From contig UCCS01000010.1 of assembly GCA_900470965.1 (NCBI GenBank), positions 93,553 to 144,796 of the forward strand: 51,244 bases of DNA. Reading direction: 5' to 3'. The notes under the pieces were generated by a model, which searched no databases, had not been told where the DNA came from, and saw only the letters and a program-made list of their open reading frames with translations. Position 1 is the stretch's first letter; the number at the start of each line of letters is the position of its first letter. A program made the position numbers and the translations under genes. Shown here in pieces: positions 25,708 through 33,658 of the stretch. The stretch comes from Hyphomicrobiales bacterium (GTDB taxonomy: Bacteria > Pseudomonadota > Alphaproteobacteria > Rhizobiales > Rhizobiaceae).

Positions 25708-26823
25708 TCAGTCGCCCGCCAGCCGGCGCCGCAGTTCCCCGCTGCGGTCGGTGCTGACGCGTTTCTTGATTTTGAAGCCCAAGTCGACAATCCGGTCTCC
25801 GCTGTCGTCTCCGCTCAAGCGCCGACGGAGCGCCATAACGGCATTGTAACCGGATTCCCAGCGGGGGCTGCGCACACTAGTGATCGAAGGATAGGCCGCT
25901 TCCATAATGTCGAAATCGTTGAAGCCGGCGATGCCGAAATCCTCGGGCACGCGGATGCCGCGCTCCATGCATTCGAACAGCGCACCAAGCGCCATGACGT
26001 CATTGTTGCAGAAGACGGCGTCCATATCCGGATTGGCGTCCAGAAGATCGGCCATCAGCTTGCGGCCGGTTGAGGGGGTTGCAAAGCGCGGCGTTTCCCA
26101 GCCCACACCTTCGGGAATATGGTCGCTCCTGTCGATCGGCGAAATATAGCTCGGATTATAGATGCCGGCTTCCGTCAGCGTGTCCTTCAGACCGGAATAA
26201 CGGCCGAAGGAACGGCCATTCAGCCAGCCGCTCAGAAAACCGATATGCCGGTAGCCGGCCTCGATCAGGTGACGGGTTATCGCCCGGCCCGCCTCGTAAT
26301 GCGAAAAGCCGATGATCGTATCGATCGGCTTGTCCGTCAGGTCCATGATCTGGATGACCGGGCAACGTGCATCTTCCAGCATTTCGCGCGCGCGATCGCT
26401 CTGTTCGGTGCCGGAGACGATCATGCCCGCCGGCTTCTGGCGCAGCATCTGTGCGATCAGTCGCTCCTCCTCTTCCGGCTGGTAGCGGGTATTGCCCATC
26501 TGGATCTGCAGCTCAGTGCCTTCGACACCGTCATAGACGCCGCGCAGAACGTCGGAGAAAATATTCTGGGTCAGCGAAGGAACGAGGACACCGATGACAT
26601 CGGCCCTGACGGAGGCGAGCGCCCGGGCGCTGAGATTGGGAACGTAGTTCAGTTCCCTCACTGCCTTGTCGATATTCGCGCGCAGGCTAGCAGAAACCTG
26701 GCTCGGATCACGCAGCGCCCGCGACACCGTAATCGCCCCGACCCCGGCGAGACGCGCAACATCGGCAATCGTGGGACGACCATCGGTCCGTCGGCTTCGC
26801 AATCTTTTCTCCCCTCGCGGCAT
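25708..26823 (-). CDS. LacI-family transcriptional regulator
   Basis: A 371-residue regulator. The helix-turn-helix PTIADVARLAGVGAITVSRAL lies at residues 17-37 and the hinge helix LSARALAS at about 65-72. The periplasmic-binding-type effector domain follows, from ADVIGVLVPSLTQNIFSD to the end, with FCNNDVMALGALFECMERGI in the expected place. The effector is probably a sugar from the oligosaccharide pathway. It lies upstream of the minus-strand transporter operon in the same orientation and divergent from the GHL6-like gene. The operator at 25590 is its most likely target. The start at 26823 has an AGGGAGGGG site, but at the long distance of about 14 bases. Confidence 0.92.
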   Translation of the reverse strand: MPRGEKRLRSRRTDGRPTIADVARLAGVGAITVSRALRDPSQVSASLRANIDKAVRELNYVPNLSARALASVRADVIGVLVPSLTQNIFSDVLRGVYDGVEGTELQIQMGNTRYQPEEEERLIAQMLRQKPAGMIVSGTEQSDRAREMLEDARCPVIQIMDLTDKPIDTIIGFSHYEAGRAITRHLIEAGYRHIGFLSGWLNGRSFGRYSGLKDTLTEAGIYNPSYISPIDRSDHIPEGVGWETPRFATPSTGRKLMADLLDANPDMDAVFCNNDVMALGALFECMERGIRVPEDFGIAGFNDFDIMEAAYPSITSVRSPRWESGYNAVMALRRRLSGDDSGDRIVDLGFKIKKRVSTDRSGELRRRLAGD

Positions 26824-27017
26824 TTCGGAACAGCGCTGCCCCTCCCTTGGAAGGTTTCTCAGGCATTACGCAAAACGAATATTTCAATTCCAAGAAGCAA
26901 GATCGGAGTCAACGCGGGCGTAATAGCTCAGGGCATTGTGGCGACGTTTGAGCAGCACAGCCACGATAATACAACCGAACATCTTCCGCAGCGGCCATCG
27001 CACACTTTGCCGGAGTT

Positions 27018-27032
27018 TTCCACATCGTGGAA
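27018..27032. promoter_or_regulatory. Palindrome between the LacI gene and the GHL6-like gene
   Basis: TTCCAC-ATC-GTGGAA is a perfect 6-3-6 inverted repeat in the 290-base divergent intergenic region, 82 bases before the glycosidase start. It differs from the GGTAGCGCTACC type, so it would serve another regulator. Function is inferred from placement only. Confidence 0.45.
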
Positions 27033-27113
27033 TTTCCGGGAAAAGTCGGCGACTAGGCGACGCTTTCATTTAGTTTGGCGATGCAAACCAACTGAACGAG
27101 GGTGGAAATTGTC

Positions 27114-29303
27114 ATGGGATCGGAGCCTTGGTACCGCACAGCGTTGCGATGGGGACAGACCAATCTGGTCGAGATCGACCCGGTGCGTTACGACGACACG
27201 TGGTGGCGGGAGCACTGGCGTAGGACCCGTGTCCAAGGCGTCATCATCAATGCCGGCGGGATCGTCAGCTACTATCCAACGAAGTTCCCGCTGCATCACA
27301 AGGCCGTAACGCTCGGCGACCGCGACCTCTATGGCGAGATCGTCAAGGCTGCGCGCGAAGAAGGATTGAAGGTCATCGCGCGCATGGATTCAAACCGTGT
27401 CGCAGAGGACTTCTACCGCGCTCATCCTGACTGGATCTGCCTCGATATCGACGGCAAGCCCTACCGGCAGGCGGACAAATACGTCACCTGCATCAACTCG
27501 CCCTATTACAGCGAATATCTGCCTGACATCATGCGCGAGATCATCGAGCGCACCATGCCAGACGGTTTTGCCGACAACAGCTGGGCCGGCATCCCGCGCA
27601 AGAACATCTGCTATTGCCGGCACTGCACCGAGCAGTTCTTCGCATGGTCGGGCGTAGACCTGCCCCGCCGCCATGACTGGGCCGACGAGAACTATCGCCG
27701 CTGGATCCAGTGGAACTATAAGCGCCGCACCGATCTCTGGGAATTCAACAACAAGGTCACGACTGAGGTCGGCGGCAATGACTGCTGCTGGATGGGCATG
27801 ATCAGCGGCGACATCCTGAACAACGGCAACCGCTTCATCGATCTCAAGGAAATCCTTGCCCGCAGCCCGATCGTCATGCTCGACCACCAGCGCCGCAACC
27901 TGATCGACGGTTTCGAGGACAATACCGAAACCGGCAAACGGCTGCATGAGGTGGGCGGCTGGGACAAGCTCATTCCTGAGAGCACTCCGCAATACCAGCT
28001 TGGCTCGCCGGCTTTCCGCCTCGCCAGCATGCCGCCCGCCGAAGTGCGCCTCTGGTCCTCCTCCGGCTTTGCCGGCGGCATCCAGCCCTGGTGGCACCAT
28101 ATCGGCTCACTGCATGAGGACCGCCGTCAGTACAAGACGGCTGAGCCGATCTTCAAATGGCATGAGGCGAACCAGGATATTCTGATCAACCGGCAGCCGC
28201 AGGCCGATGTCGGCGTCGTCTGGTCGCAGAACAACCACGACTATCACGGCCGCGACAAGGCAAACGACCGCACGATGAACCCCTATCGGGGCACAGTGCG
28301 GGCGCTCGACCGCGCCGGCATCACCTATCTGCCCGTCAATGCCGACGATATCGAGAAGGCGGCGGGACGCTTCAGCGTGCTCATCCTTCCGAACCTCGCC
28401 GCCATGTCGGACGAGCAGGTAGCCGCCATCGAGGCTTTCGCGGCCCACGGCGGTTCGGTGATCGCTTCGTCAGAAGCGAGCCTCTACAGCCAGCATGGCG
28501 ACCGCCGGACGGACTTCGCTCTTGGCAAGCTCTTCGGTGTCCATCGCAGGAACGGAACGCATGGCGACTTCGAGGCCGCTAATCCCGACATCGAAACCAG
28601 CGCGCGCCACACCTATTTGCGCCTCTTGCCGGAGCTGCGCGCCGGTGTGCACGGCCCCTCCGACAAGACGGCGCCGAAAGCTGACGGAAGCCGCCATCCG
28701 GTGCTGGCCGGTCTGGAGGGGACCGACACCCTACCCTTCGGCGGCTACCTGCCGGTCGTTAGCGTCGATGATGACGTCAAGGTGCTGGCGACCTTCATTC
28801 CGGATTTTCCGATTTATCCGCCGGAAACCTCCTGGATGCGGCAACCCTATTCGGATGTGCCCGCCATCACTGTCCGCGAGAACGGCAAGGGCAAATTCGT
28901 CTGGTTCGTCGCCGATCTCGACCGTTGTTATGCCCGTGACGACCAGTTCGAGCACGCACGCCTGATTACCAATGCCGCGCGCTGGATGCTTGGCGATCAC
29001 TCGCTGCTCAGGCTGGAAGGCACGCATGGCCTCATCACCGCTGCGCTCTATCAGCAGGATAAACGGCAGATTGTTCACCTCAACAACCGCGTTCTGATCT
29101 CCCGCGTGCCGGGCCGCCAGAACGAACTCCTACCGATCGGCCCGGTGACGTTGCGTCTGCGCAAGCCGGCCGGCAAGACTGCTTCCGACGCGAGCCTCAG
29201 AGTTGCGGGAAAGACAGTGAAGATCATCGACGAGGGCAGCGAAATCGCCATCGATGCCGGCGCAATCCTCGACCACGAGGTGATCATCGTCGACTGGTCC
29301 TGA
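27114..29303 (+). CDS. GHL6-like putative glycoside hydrolase with trimerisation-type domain
   Basis: A 729-residue protein. The N-terminal half resembles the hypothetical glycosyl hydrolase 6 group: VQGVIINAGGIVSYYPTKFPLHH, then EGLKVIARMDSNRV and CINSPYYSEYLPDIMREII, with acidic and aromatic residues at the ends of presumed barrel strands. Residues about 360-560 resemble the beta-galactosidase trimerisation domain (DVGVVWSQNN, RFSVLILPNLAAMSDEQVAAIEAFAAHGGSVIAS split over two strands). No signal peptide was found. The ATG at 27114 is preferred over GTG 27102, because a GAGGGTGG ribosome site fits it better. It stands alone between two regulators. Substrate is unknown; GH29/GH42-like activity is possible. 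Confidence 0.75.
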   Translation: MGSEPWYRTALRWGQTNLVEIDPVRYDDTWWREHWRRTRVQGVIINAGGIVSYYPTKFPLHHKAVTLGDRDLYGEIVKAAREEGLKVIARMDSNRVAEDFYRAHPDWICLDIDGKPYRQADKYVTCINSPYYSEYLPDIMREIIERTMPDGFADNSWAGIPRKNICYCRHCTEQFFAWSGVDLPRRHDWADENYRRWIQWNYKRRTDLWEFNNKVTTEVGGNDCCWMGMISGDILNNGNRFIDLKEILARSPIVMLDHQRRNLIDGFEDNTETGKRLHEVGGWDKLIPESTPQYQLGSPAFRLASMPPAEVRLWSSSGFAGGIQPWWHHIGSLHEDRRQYKTAEPIFKWHEANQDILINRQPQADVGVVWSQNNHDYHGRDKANDRTMNPYRGTVRALDRAGITYLPVNADDIEKAAGRFSVLILPNLAAMSDEQVAAIEAFAAHGGSVIASSEASLYSQHGDRRTDFALGKLFGVHRRNGTHGDFEAANPDIETSARHTYLRLLPELRAGVHGPSDKTAPKADGSRHPVLAGLEGTDTLPFGGYLPVVSVDDDVKVLATFIPDFPIYPPETSWMRQPYSDVPAITVRENGKGKFVWFVADLDRCYARDDQFEHARLITNAARWMLGDHSLLRLEGTHGLITAALYQQDKRQIVHLNNRVLISRVPGRQNELLPIGPVTLRLRKPAGKTASDASLRVAGKTVKIIDEGSEIAIDAGAILDHEVIIVDWS

Positions 29304-29309
29304 TCGGAT

Positions 29310-29340
29310 AAAAAACCGCCGGTTCGAAAGAGCCGGCGGT
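29310..29340 (-). terminator. Rho-independent terminator of the IclR gene
   Basis: ACCGCCGG (29315-29322) pairs with CCGGCGGT (29333-29340), and two inner pairs extend the stem. On the minus strand the hairpin is followed by six T residues (the A-run 29310-29315 on the plus strand). It lies 24 bases past the IclR gene end. For the plus-strand glycosidase gene the same hairpin lacks a T-run, so it may stop that transcript only weakly. Confidence 0.8.
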
Positions 29341-29363
29341 CCATTCGAGCAGGATGTTTCGCG

Positions 29364-30176
29364 TCAGCTCGCAATGGCGTTGACAGGCGGCATCTCCCCG
29401 CTGAGAGCCGCCGTCAACTGCGCCGAAGTCTCAGCGAGCAGGCGCCCGAGCACCGGAATCCGCTGCGGCGTTATCCGCGATGCGATGCTCGACAGTGATA
29501 TGGCGCAGATCGCCTCGCCGTGATGGTCATAGACAGCAGAGGCCACGCAACGCAGGCCGGAAACCAGCTCCTCATCATCGATAGCATAACCGTCTGTCCG
29601 GATTTTTTCGAGATCGGCGCGAAGCGCCGATTGTCTGGTGAGCGTATTGGCCGTAAAGCGCCGGCTTCCCTCGCGCAACAGGATCGTCTCCAGATCATCC
29701 TGCGAATAGGTCGCCAGGATCGCCTTGCCCATGGCTGAGGCCGTCATCGGCACCCTACTGCCGACCCGGGCGACGCTGCGGGTGATATCACGGCTCTCAA
29801 CTCGATCGACGCAGACCACCTCGCCATCCTGAACGAAGCCGAGATTGGCAGTCTCTCGCGTCTGATCGCGCAAGCGCCTGAGATAGGGGAGCGCGCTCGC
29901 AACAAGGTTGCTCTGACGGGTGAACACGGAACCGATGGCAAAGGCCTGCCGGCCGATATGCCACATGCGATCATTCGGATTGTACTGGATGAATTGCCAC
30001 TGCTCCAGCGTCGTCAGAATGCGATGGACCGTCGAGGGCGCCAGACCCGTACGGGTGGCGAGATCGACCAGACGGTTGCCGTCCTCGTCCATTCCCATCG
30101 CTTCGAGCAGCATCATGGCGCGGTCGATCGATTGAACGCGCCCGTGAAGACTTTTCTCCTCCACACGCTCTCCCAT
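29364..30176 (-). CDS. IclR-family transcriptional regulator
   Basis: A 270-residue IclR protein. The winged helix-turn-helix (DLATRTGLAPSTVHRILTTLEQWQF) is at about residues 37-61, and the effector-binding GAF-like domain runs from about 85 to the end with the usual MTASAMGKAILA motif. ATG 30176 is preceded by GGAGGAG at an ideal distance; a TTG at 30194 is in frame but worse. It is divergent from the sugar transporter operon, and a LacI-type palindrome and a 12-bp palindrome lie between them. IclR proteins often control sugar-acid and aromatic catabolism, so it may regulate either neighbour. Confidence 0.92.
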   Translation of the reverse strand: MGERVEEKSLHGRVQSIDRAMMLLEAMGMDEDGNRLVDLATRTGLAPSTVHRILTTLEQWQFIQYNPNDRMWHIGRQAFAIGSVFTRQSNLVASALPYLRRLRDQTRETANLGFVQDGEVVCVDRVESRDITRSVARVGSRVPMTASAMGKAILATYSQDDLETILLREGSRRFTANTLTRQSALRADLEKIRTDGYAIDDEELVSGLRCVASAVYDHHGEAICAISLSSIASRITPQRIPVLGRLLAETSAQLTAALSGEMPPVNAIAS

Positions 30177-30220
30177 GCGTCTCCTCCATTGCAATTATTC
30201 AGCATCTCCTGGCGCCGTCG

Positions 30221-30254
30221 ACGCTTATGGTAACGCTACCATGCGTAAGCGTCA
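30221..30254. promoter_or_regulatory. Nested palindrome with LacI-type operator core
   Basis: The core ATGGTAACGCTACCAT (30228-30243) is palindromic except at the positions next to the centre and differs from the operator at 25590 by one base in its 12-bp core. Around it GACGCTTA (30221-30228) and TAAGCGTC (30247-30254) form a perfect 8-bp inverted repeat. It lies about 45 bases upstream of the IclR start and more than 300 bases from the sugar operon. Confidence 0.7.
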
Positions 30255-30471
30255 ACGCTGGAAAGATGAATGCATCGACCGAAAAATGATTGTTCACGAG
30301 ATCGTGCGCCACGCCGCCACCAGGTCGGGCAACGCCACCGCAATCCTGCGGAGACGACCCGGATTCCTAGCCCCTTTTTGCGAACACCTCGCTTGAGAAA
30401 GCCAGCTTTAAATCATCATACATGCCTGAATTTATGCATTTATTATAATGGCTTAAGCGCATTGTCGTTTA

Positions 30472-30483
30472 TTTATCGATAAA
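30472..30483. promoter_or_regulatory. Perfect AT-rich palindrome upstream of sugar operon
   Basis: TTTATCGATAAA is a perfect 12-bp palindrome, 86 bases before the binding-protein start. The position fits an operator near the promoter, and IclR proteins bind short AT-rich palindromes, so it is a candidate IclR or LacI site. There is no direct proof. Confidence 0.45.
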
Positions 30484-30569
30484 AACACTTGTTCGAGGCA
30501 AAATAGATGATAACGTTTCAACTAAATTGAATGCCGGATGGCAGCAGTCAACGTTTGGGAGGACTTGAC

Positions 30570-31877
30570 ATGACCAACAGCAGTAAATTTATGCCTGAAA
30601 TCCGCCGCCGCACGCTGCTCGCAGGAGCAGGCAGCACCGCCTTGCTGGCCATATCAGGTGCAGCACAGGCTCAGGATCCAGTCAGCGGCGAACTCGTCGT
30701 TCTGAATTGGCTCGGCGGCTCCGAACTCGACATGATGCATTCGATCCAGAAAGCCTTTCTGGCGAAATATCCAAATGTCACGATCCGCGAAGTCGCCATC
30801 ACCGGCCAAGGTGACATGCGTGGCGGCATCCGCACCGCGTTGATGGGCGGCGAGGTCGTCGACGTGCTCTTCAACACATGGCCGGCCTTCCGAAAGGAAC
30901 TCGCCGATGCCGGCATGCTCCGGCCGATTGACGACCCGTGGAAATCCTTCGGTTGGGACAAGCTCATCAGCCAGTCGTGGAAGGATCTCGGATCTATCGG
31001 CGACAAGACCTACGGTCTGACTTACACCTTCGGTGATCGCTCCGGCATCTGGTACAAGAAGGAGCATCTCGCCAAGGCCGGTATTGCCGAACCGCCGAAG
31101 ACCTGGGACGAGTTTGTCGCCTCCTTCGCAAAGCTCACCAAGGCCGGCTATGCGGCCCCGGTCGCGATCCCCGGCAAATACTGGGCACACGCCGAATGGT
31201 TCGAAACTCTGTTGCTCAGAACCGCAGGCGTCGAGACGGCGACGAAGCTTGGCGCTCATGAAATTCCTTGGACCGATCCCGCTGTGAAGACGGCGCTGAC
31301 AAAATACGCCGAGATGCTGACTGCCGGCTGCTGCGGCGCGGCGAACATCATGCTTGCCAATGACTGGGACGGTGAGGCCGACCAAGTCTTCCAGGCCAAC
31401 GCCAAGAATTATCTGCTGATCGGCATGTGGATGAACAATCGTGCCAAGAACGACTACAAGCTGGTCGAAGGCAAGGATTACGGTCTCTTCCAGTTCCCGT
31501 CTCTCGGCATGGGCCATGACGATACATCGAGCGTCGACGCCAAGGAACTGCTGGTGACGACGAATGGCCCCAATCCGAAGGCTGCAGACGCCTTCCTCGA
31601 TTTCTGGACGAGTGCCGAGGCCGCCAACATTCTCGCCAAGGCCGGTTATGCTTCGCCAAGCAGCAACGTCGATACTTCGCTCTATGGCGAAGTACAGAAA
31701 GTGGCGACGCAGGCCGTTGCGAGTTCGAAGCTTCAATTCGTGCTCGGTGACCTGCTGCCCGGCGATCTCGTCGACGAGTATCGCGTGCAGCTGCAGAAAT
31801 TCCTGCAGGATCCGTCGGGCGCCAATATCGACACGGTTCTTGCGGCTATCGAAACCAAGGCCCAGGGTTCCTACTGA
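30570..31877 (+). CDS. Sugar ABC transporter substrate-binding protein, family 1
   Basis: A 435-residue SBP_bac_1 protein that captures sugars or oligosaccharides in the periplasm. A twin-arginine-like signal (RRRTLL, residues 11-16; hydrophobic core to about 27; AQAQD cleavage region) is followed by the mature start GELVVLNWLGGSELDMM. The family motif FTDIFPEWPA-type region appears as VDVLFNTWPAFRKELADAG. A GGGAGGA ribosome site precedes ATG 30570. Its stop overlaps the permease start (TGATG), and unlike three other binding-protein genes here it is not followed by a hairpin. Confidence 0.93.
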   Translation: MTNSSKFMPEIRRRTLLAGAGSTALLAISGAAQAQDPVSGELVVLNWLGGSELDMMHSIQKAFLAKYPNVTIREVAITGQGDMRGGIRTALMGGEVVDVLFNTWPAFRKELADAGMLRPIDDPWKSFGWDKLISQSWKDLGSIGDKTYGLTYTFGDRSGIWYKKEHLAKAGIAEPPKTWDEFVASFAKLTKAGYAAPVAIPGKYWAHAEWFETLLLRTAGVETATKLGAHEIPWTDPAVKTALTKYAEMLTAGCCGAANIMLANDWDGEADQVFQANAKNYLLIGMWMNNRAKNDYKLVEGKDYGLFQFPSLGMGHDDTSSVDAKELLVTTNGPNPKAADAFLDFWTSAEAANILAKAGYASPSSNVDTSLYGEVQKVATQAVASSKLQFVLGDLLPGDLVDEYRVQLQKFLQDPSGANIDTVLAAIETKAQGSY

Positions 31878-32836
31878 TGGCTAGCACCTCCGCTTCCCCG
31901 GTGCGGGAAGCGGCGGGCGTGATGCAGGGTTCTCCGCTGGCGGCTGGCATTAAAAGCCGTCGGCGTCTGCTCAGGGACACGCCCGCCGCACTGATCCTGA
32001 TTGCACCGGTTCTCGTGTTGTTCGCGATTGCCGTGATCTACCCGCTGGTGGAGACGATCCGGCTGAGCTTCTGGGATATCCAGGGGCTGAGAAAGCCTGT
32101 TTTCATCGGCTTCGGAAACTACGCGCGGCTGTTTGCCGATGCGGCATTTCGCAACACGCTGCTGACGACCTTGATCTTCACCATCGGCACGACTGTCATC
32201 TCAGTGGCGATCGGCTGGATTCTGGCAATGCTGTGCGCTTTTGCGCCGCAGCAAACCCTGCCCTTCCGCGTGATGATCTTCGCGGCCTTCGGCATTTCGG
32301 AAGCGGTTTCCGGCTATATGTGGATCGGCATTTACAGGGCGGATGCCGGCGGCCTGCTCAATTCGCTGATCCAACTCCTGGGCTTTCCGGGCTTTGCGCA
32401 TGCCTGGTTGGGGGATGCCAACACGGCCCTCTGGGCGCTAATCATCGCGGCCTCCTGGAGCGGCGTCGGCCTGCCCCTCATGCTGATCTTTGCGGCCATC
32501 CAGGCGATCCCGAAATCTGTGCTCGAAGCCGCCTATATGGATGGCGCCAAGCCGGTCTCGACCATGCGGTATATCATGATGCCGCTGTCGATGCCGGGCG
32601 TGCGCGTCGCCGTCTTCATCAACCTGCTCACGGCACTGCGCGCCTTCGACATCATCTATATCCTGACCGGCGGCGGCCCCGTGCGCTCGACGGAAACCGT
32701 CGGCTACTTCATGTACCGGGAATCCATGACCCAGTTCAAACTGGGCTATGGTGCGGCCGCGACCGTCATCCTGCTGCTGGCGGTCCTTATCATTTCCATC
32801 CCGGCCATCATCCAGCGAACGGCAGGTGCGAAATGA
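31877..32836 (+). CDS. Sugar ABC transporter permease, MalF/UgpA type
   Basis: A 319-residue permease of the MalF/UgpA class. A cytoplasmic N-terminus of about 40 residues is followed by six membrane helices and the EAA loop EAAYMDGAKPVSTMRYIMMP near residue 218. It couples by one base to the binding-protein gene and by four bases (ATGA) to the second permease gene. Confidence 0.93.
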   Translation: MASTSASPVREAAGVMQGSPLAAGIKSRRRLLRDTPAALILIAPVLVLFAIAVIYPLVETIRLSFWDIQGLRKPVFIGFGNYARLFADAAFRNTLLTTLIFTIGTTVISVAIGWILAMLCAFAPQQTLPFRVMIFAAFGISEAVSGYMWIGIYRADAGGLLNSLIQLLGFPGFAHAWLGDANTALWALIIAASWSGVGLPLMLIFAAIQAIPKSVLEAAYMDGAKPVSTMRYIMMPLSMPGVRVAVFINLLTALRAFDIIYILTGGGPVRSTETVGYFMYRESMTQFKLGYGAAATVILLLAVLIISIPAIIQRTAGAK

Positions 32837-33654
32837 TCGGCAAGGCTCCTCGCTGGATTATCGTCGTCGTCGGAATCGTCGCCTTCATCTGGGTGATCCC
32901 GATCATGGGGATTGTCGTCACCTCTTTCCGCCCGCCCGAGGGTGTCTCGCTCGGCTGGTGGCGCTTCGATCATTTCGATCTCACGCTCGATGCCTGGCGC
33001 CGCGTCTGGGACAAATATCCGCTCGCAGACTCCATGTGGGTGACGATGAAGACGGCTGGCATCGCGACGGCGCTCACCATGCTGCTGACACCGGCTGCAG
33101 CCTATGCCTTCCACTTCCTGACATTCCCATTCCGCCGGGTGCTGCTGATCGTCATCATCAATGCATTCGTGCTGCCGCAGCAGGTCGTCATCATTCCGCT
33201 CTTCACGCTCTGGCGCGACATGGGGCTGATCGACAACATGCTGTCGGTGCTGATCCCCTATGTCGGGCTGTCCTTCGCTTGGTCGATCTTCCTCGTTAAA
33301 AACTTCTTCGAGGATTTCCCGCGTGAGCTGGTGGAGGCCGCCAAGATCGACGGCTGCGGGCCGCTGGCGACCTTCCGCCATGTGGTGTTGCCGAACAGCC
33401 TTTCGCCGATCTTTGCCGTCGGCATCCTGCAGTTCCTCTGGACATGGAATGCCCTGCTGCTGCCCATGCTCTTCCTGCGCAGCGATGTGCCCCTTCCCGT
33501 GCTGCTTGCCCGCATTTCCGGCAGCTACGAGATCAACTGGGACCTGAGATCGGTGGCGGCCATCATCACCACCCTCGTTCCTCTGCTCGTCTTCCTTGTC
33601 TTCCAACGTCAGTTCGCCGCCGGATCGCAGACACGCACCGGCGCAAAGGAATAG
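32833..33654 (+). CDS. Sugar ABC transporter permease, MalG/UgpE type
   Basis: A 273-residue MalG-class permease. The first helix (WIIVVVGIVAFIWVIPIMGI) is followed by the typical TSFRPPEG loop. The EAA motif VEAAKIDGCGPLATFRHVVL is at about residues 170-190. The ATG at 32833 overlaps the first permease stop. Four bases separate its stop from the next start, so the following glycosidase-like gene is co-transcribed. Confidence 0.93.
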   Translation: MIGKAPRWIIVVVGIVAFIWVIPIMGIVVTSFRPPEGVSLGWWRFDHFDLTLDAWRRVWDKYPLADSMWVTMKTAGIATALTMLLTPAAAYAFHFLTFPFRRVLLIVIINAFVLPQQVVIIPLFTLWRDMGLIDNMLSVLIPYVGLSFAWSIFLVKNFFEDFPRELVEAAKIDGCGPLATFRHVVLPNSLSPIFAVGILQFLWTWNALLLPMLFLRSDVPLPVLLARISGSYEINWDLRSVAAIITTLVPLLVFLVFQRQFAAGSQTRTGAKE

Positions 33655-33658
33655 AACC

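Larger units (their letters stand above)
30177..30569. other. Divergent control region between IclR gene and sugar operon
   Basis: About 390 bases with no gene. The left half carries the nested LacI-type palindrome, and the right half (about 30400-30530) is AT-rich and holds the TTTATCGATAAA palindrome. A promoter for the sugar operon is likely near 30480-30530, but no single -35/-10 pair stands out. Confidence 0.55.

Noticed and set aside
26909..26945. tRNA-like start (GGGCGTAATAGCTCAG) on the plus strand
   Set aside because: There is no matching acceptor stem, anticodon arm or T-loop downstream.
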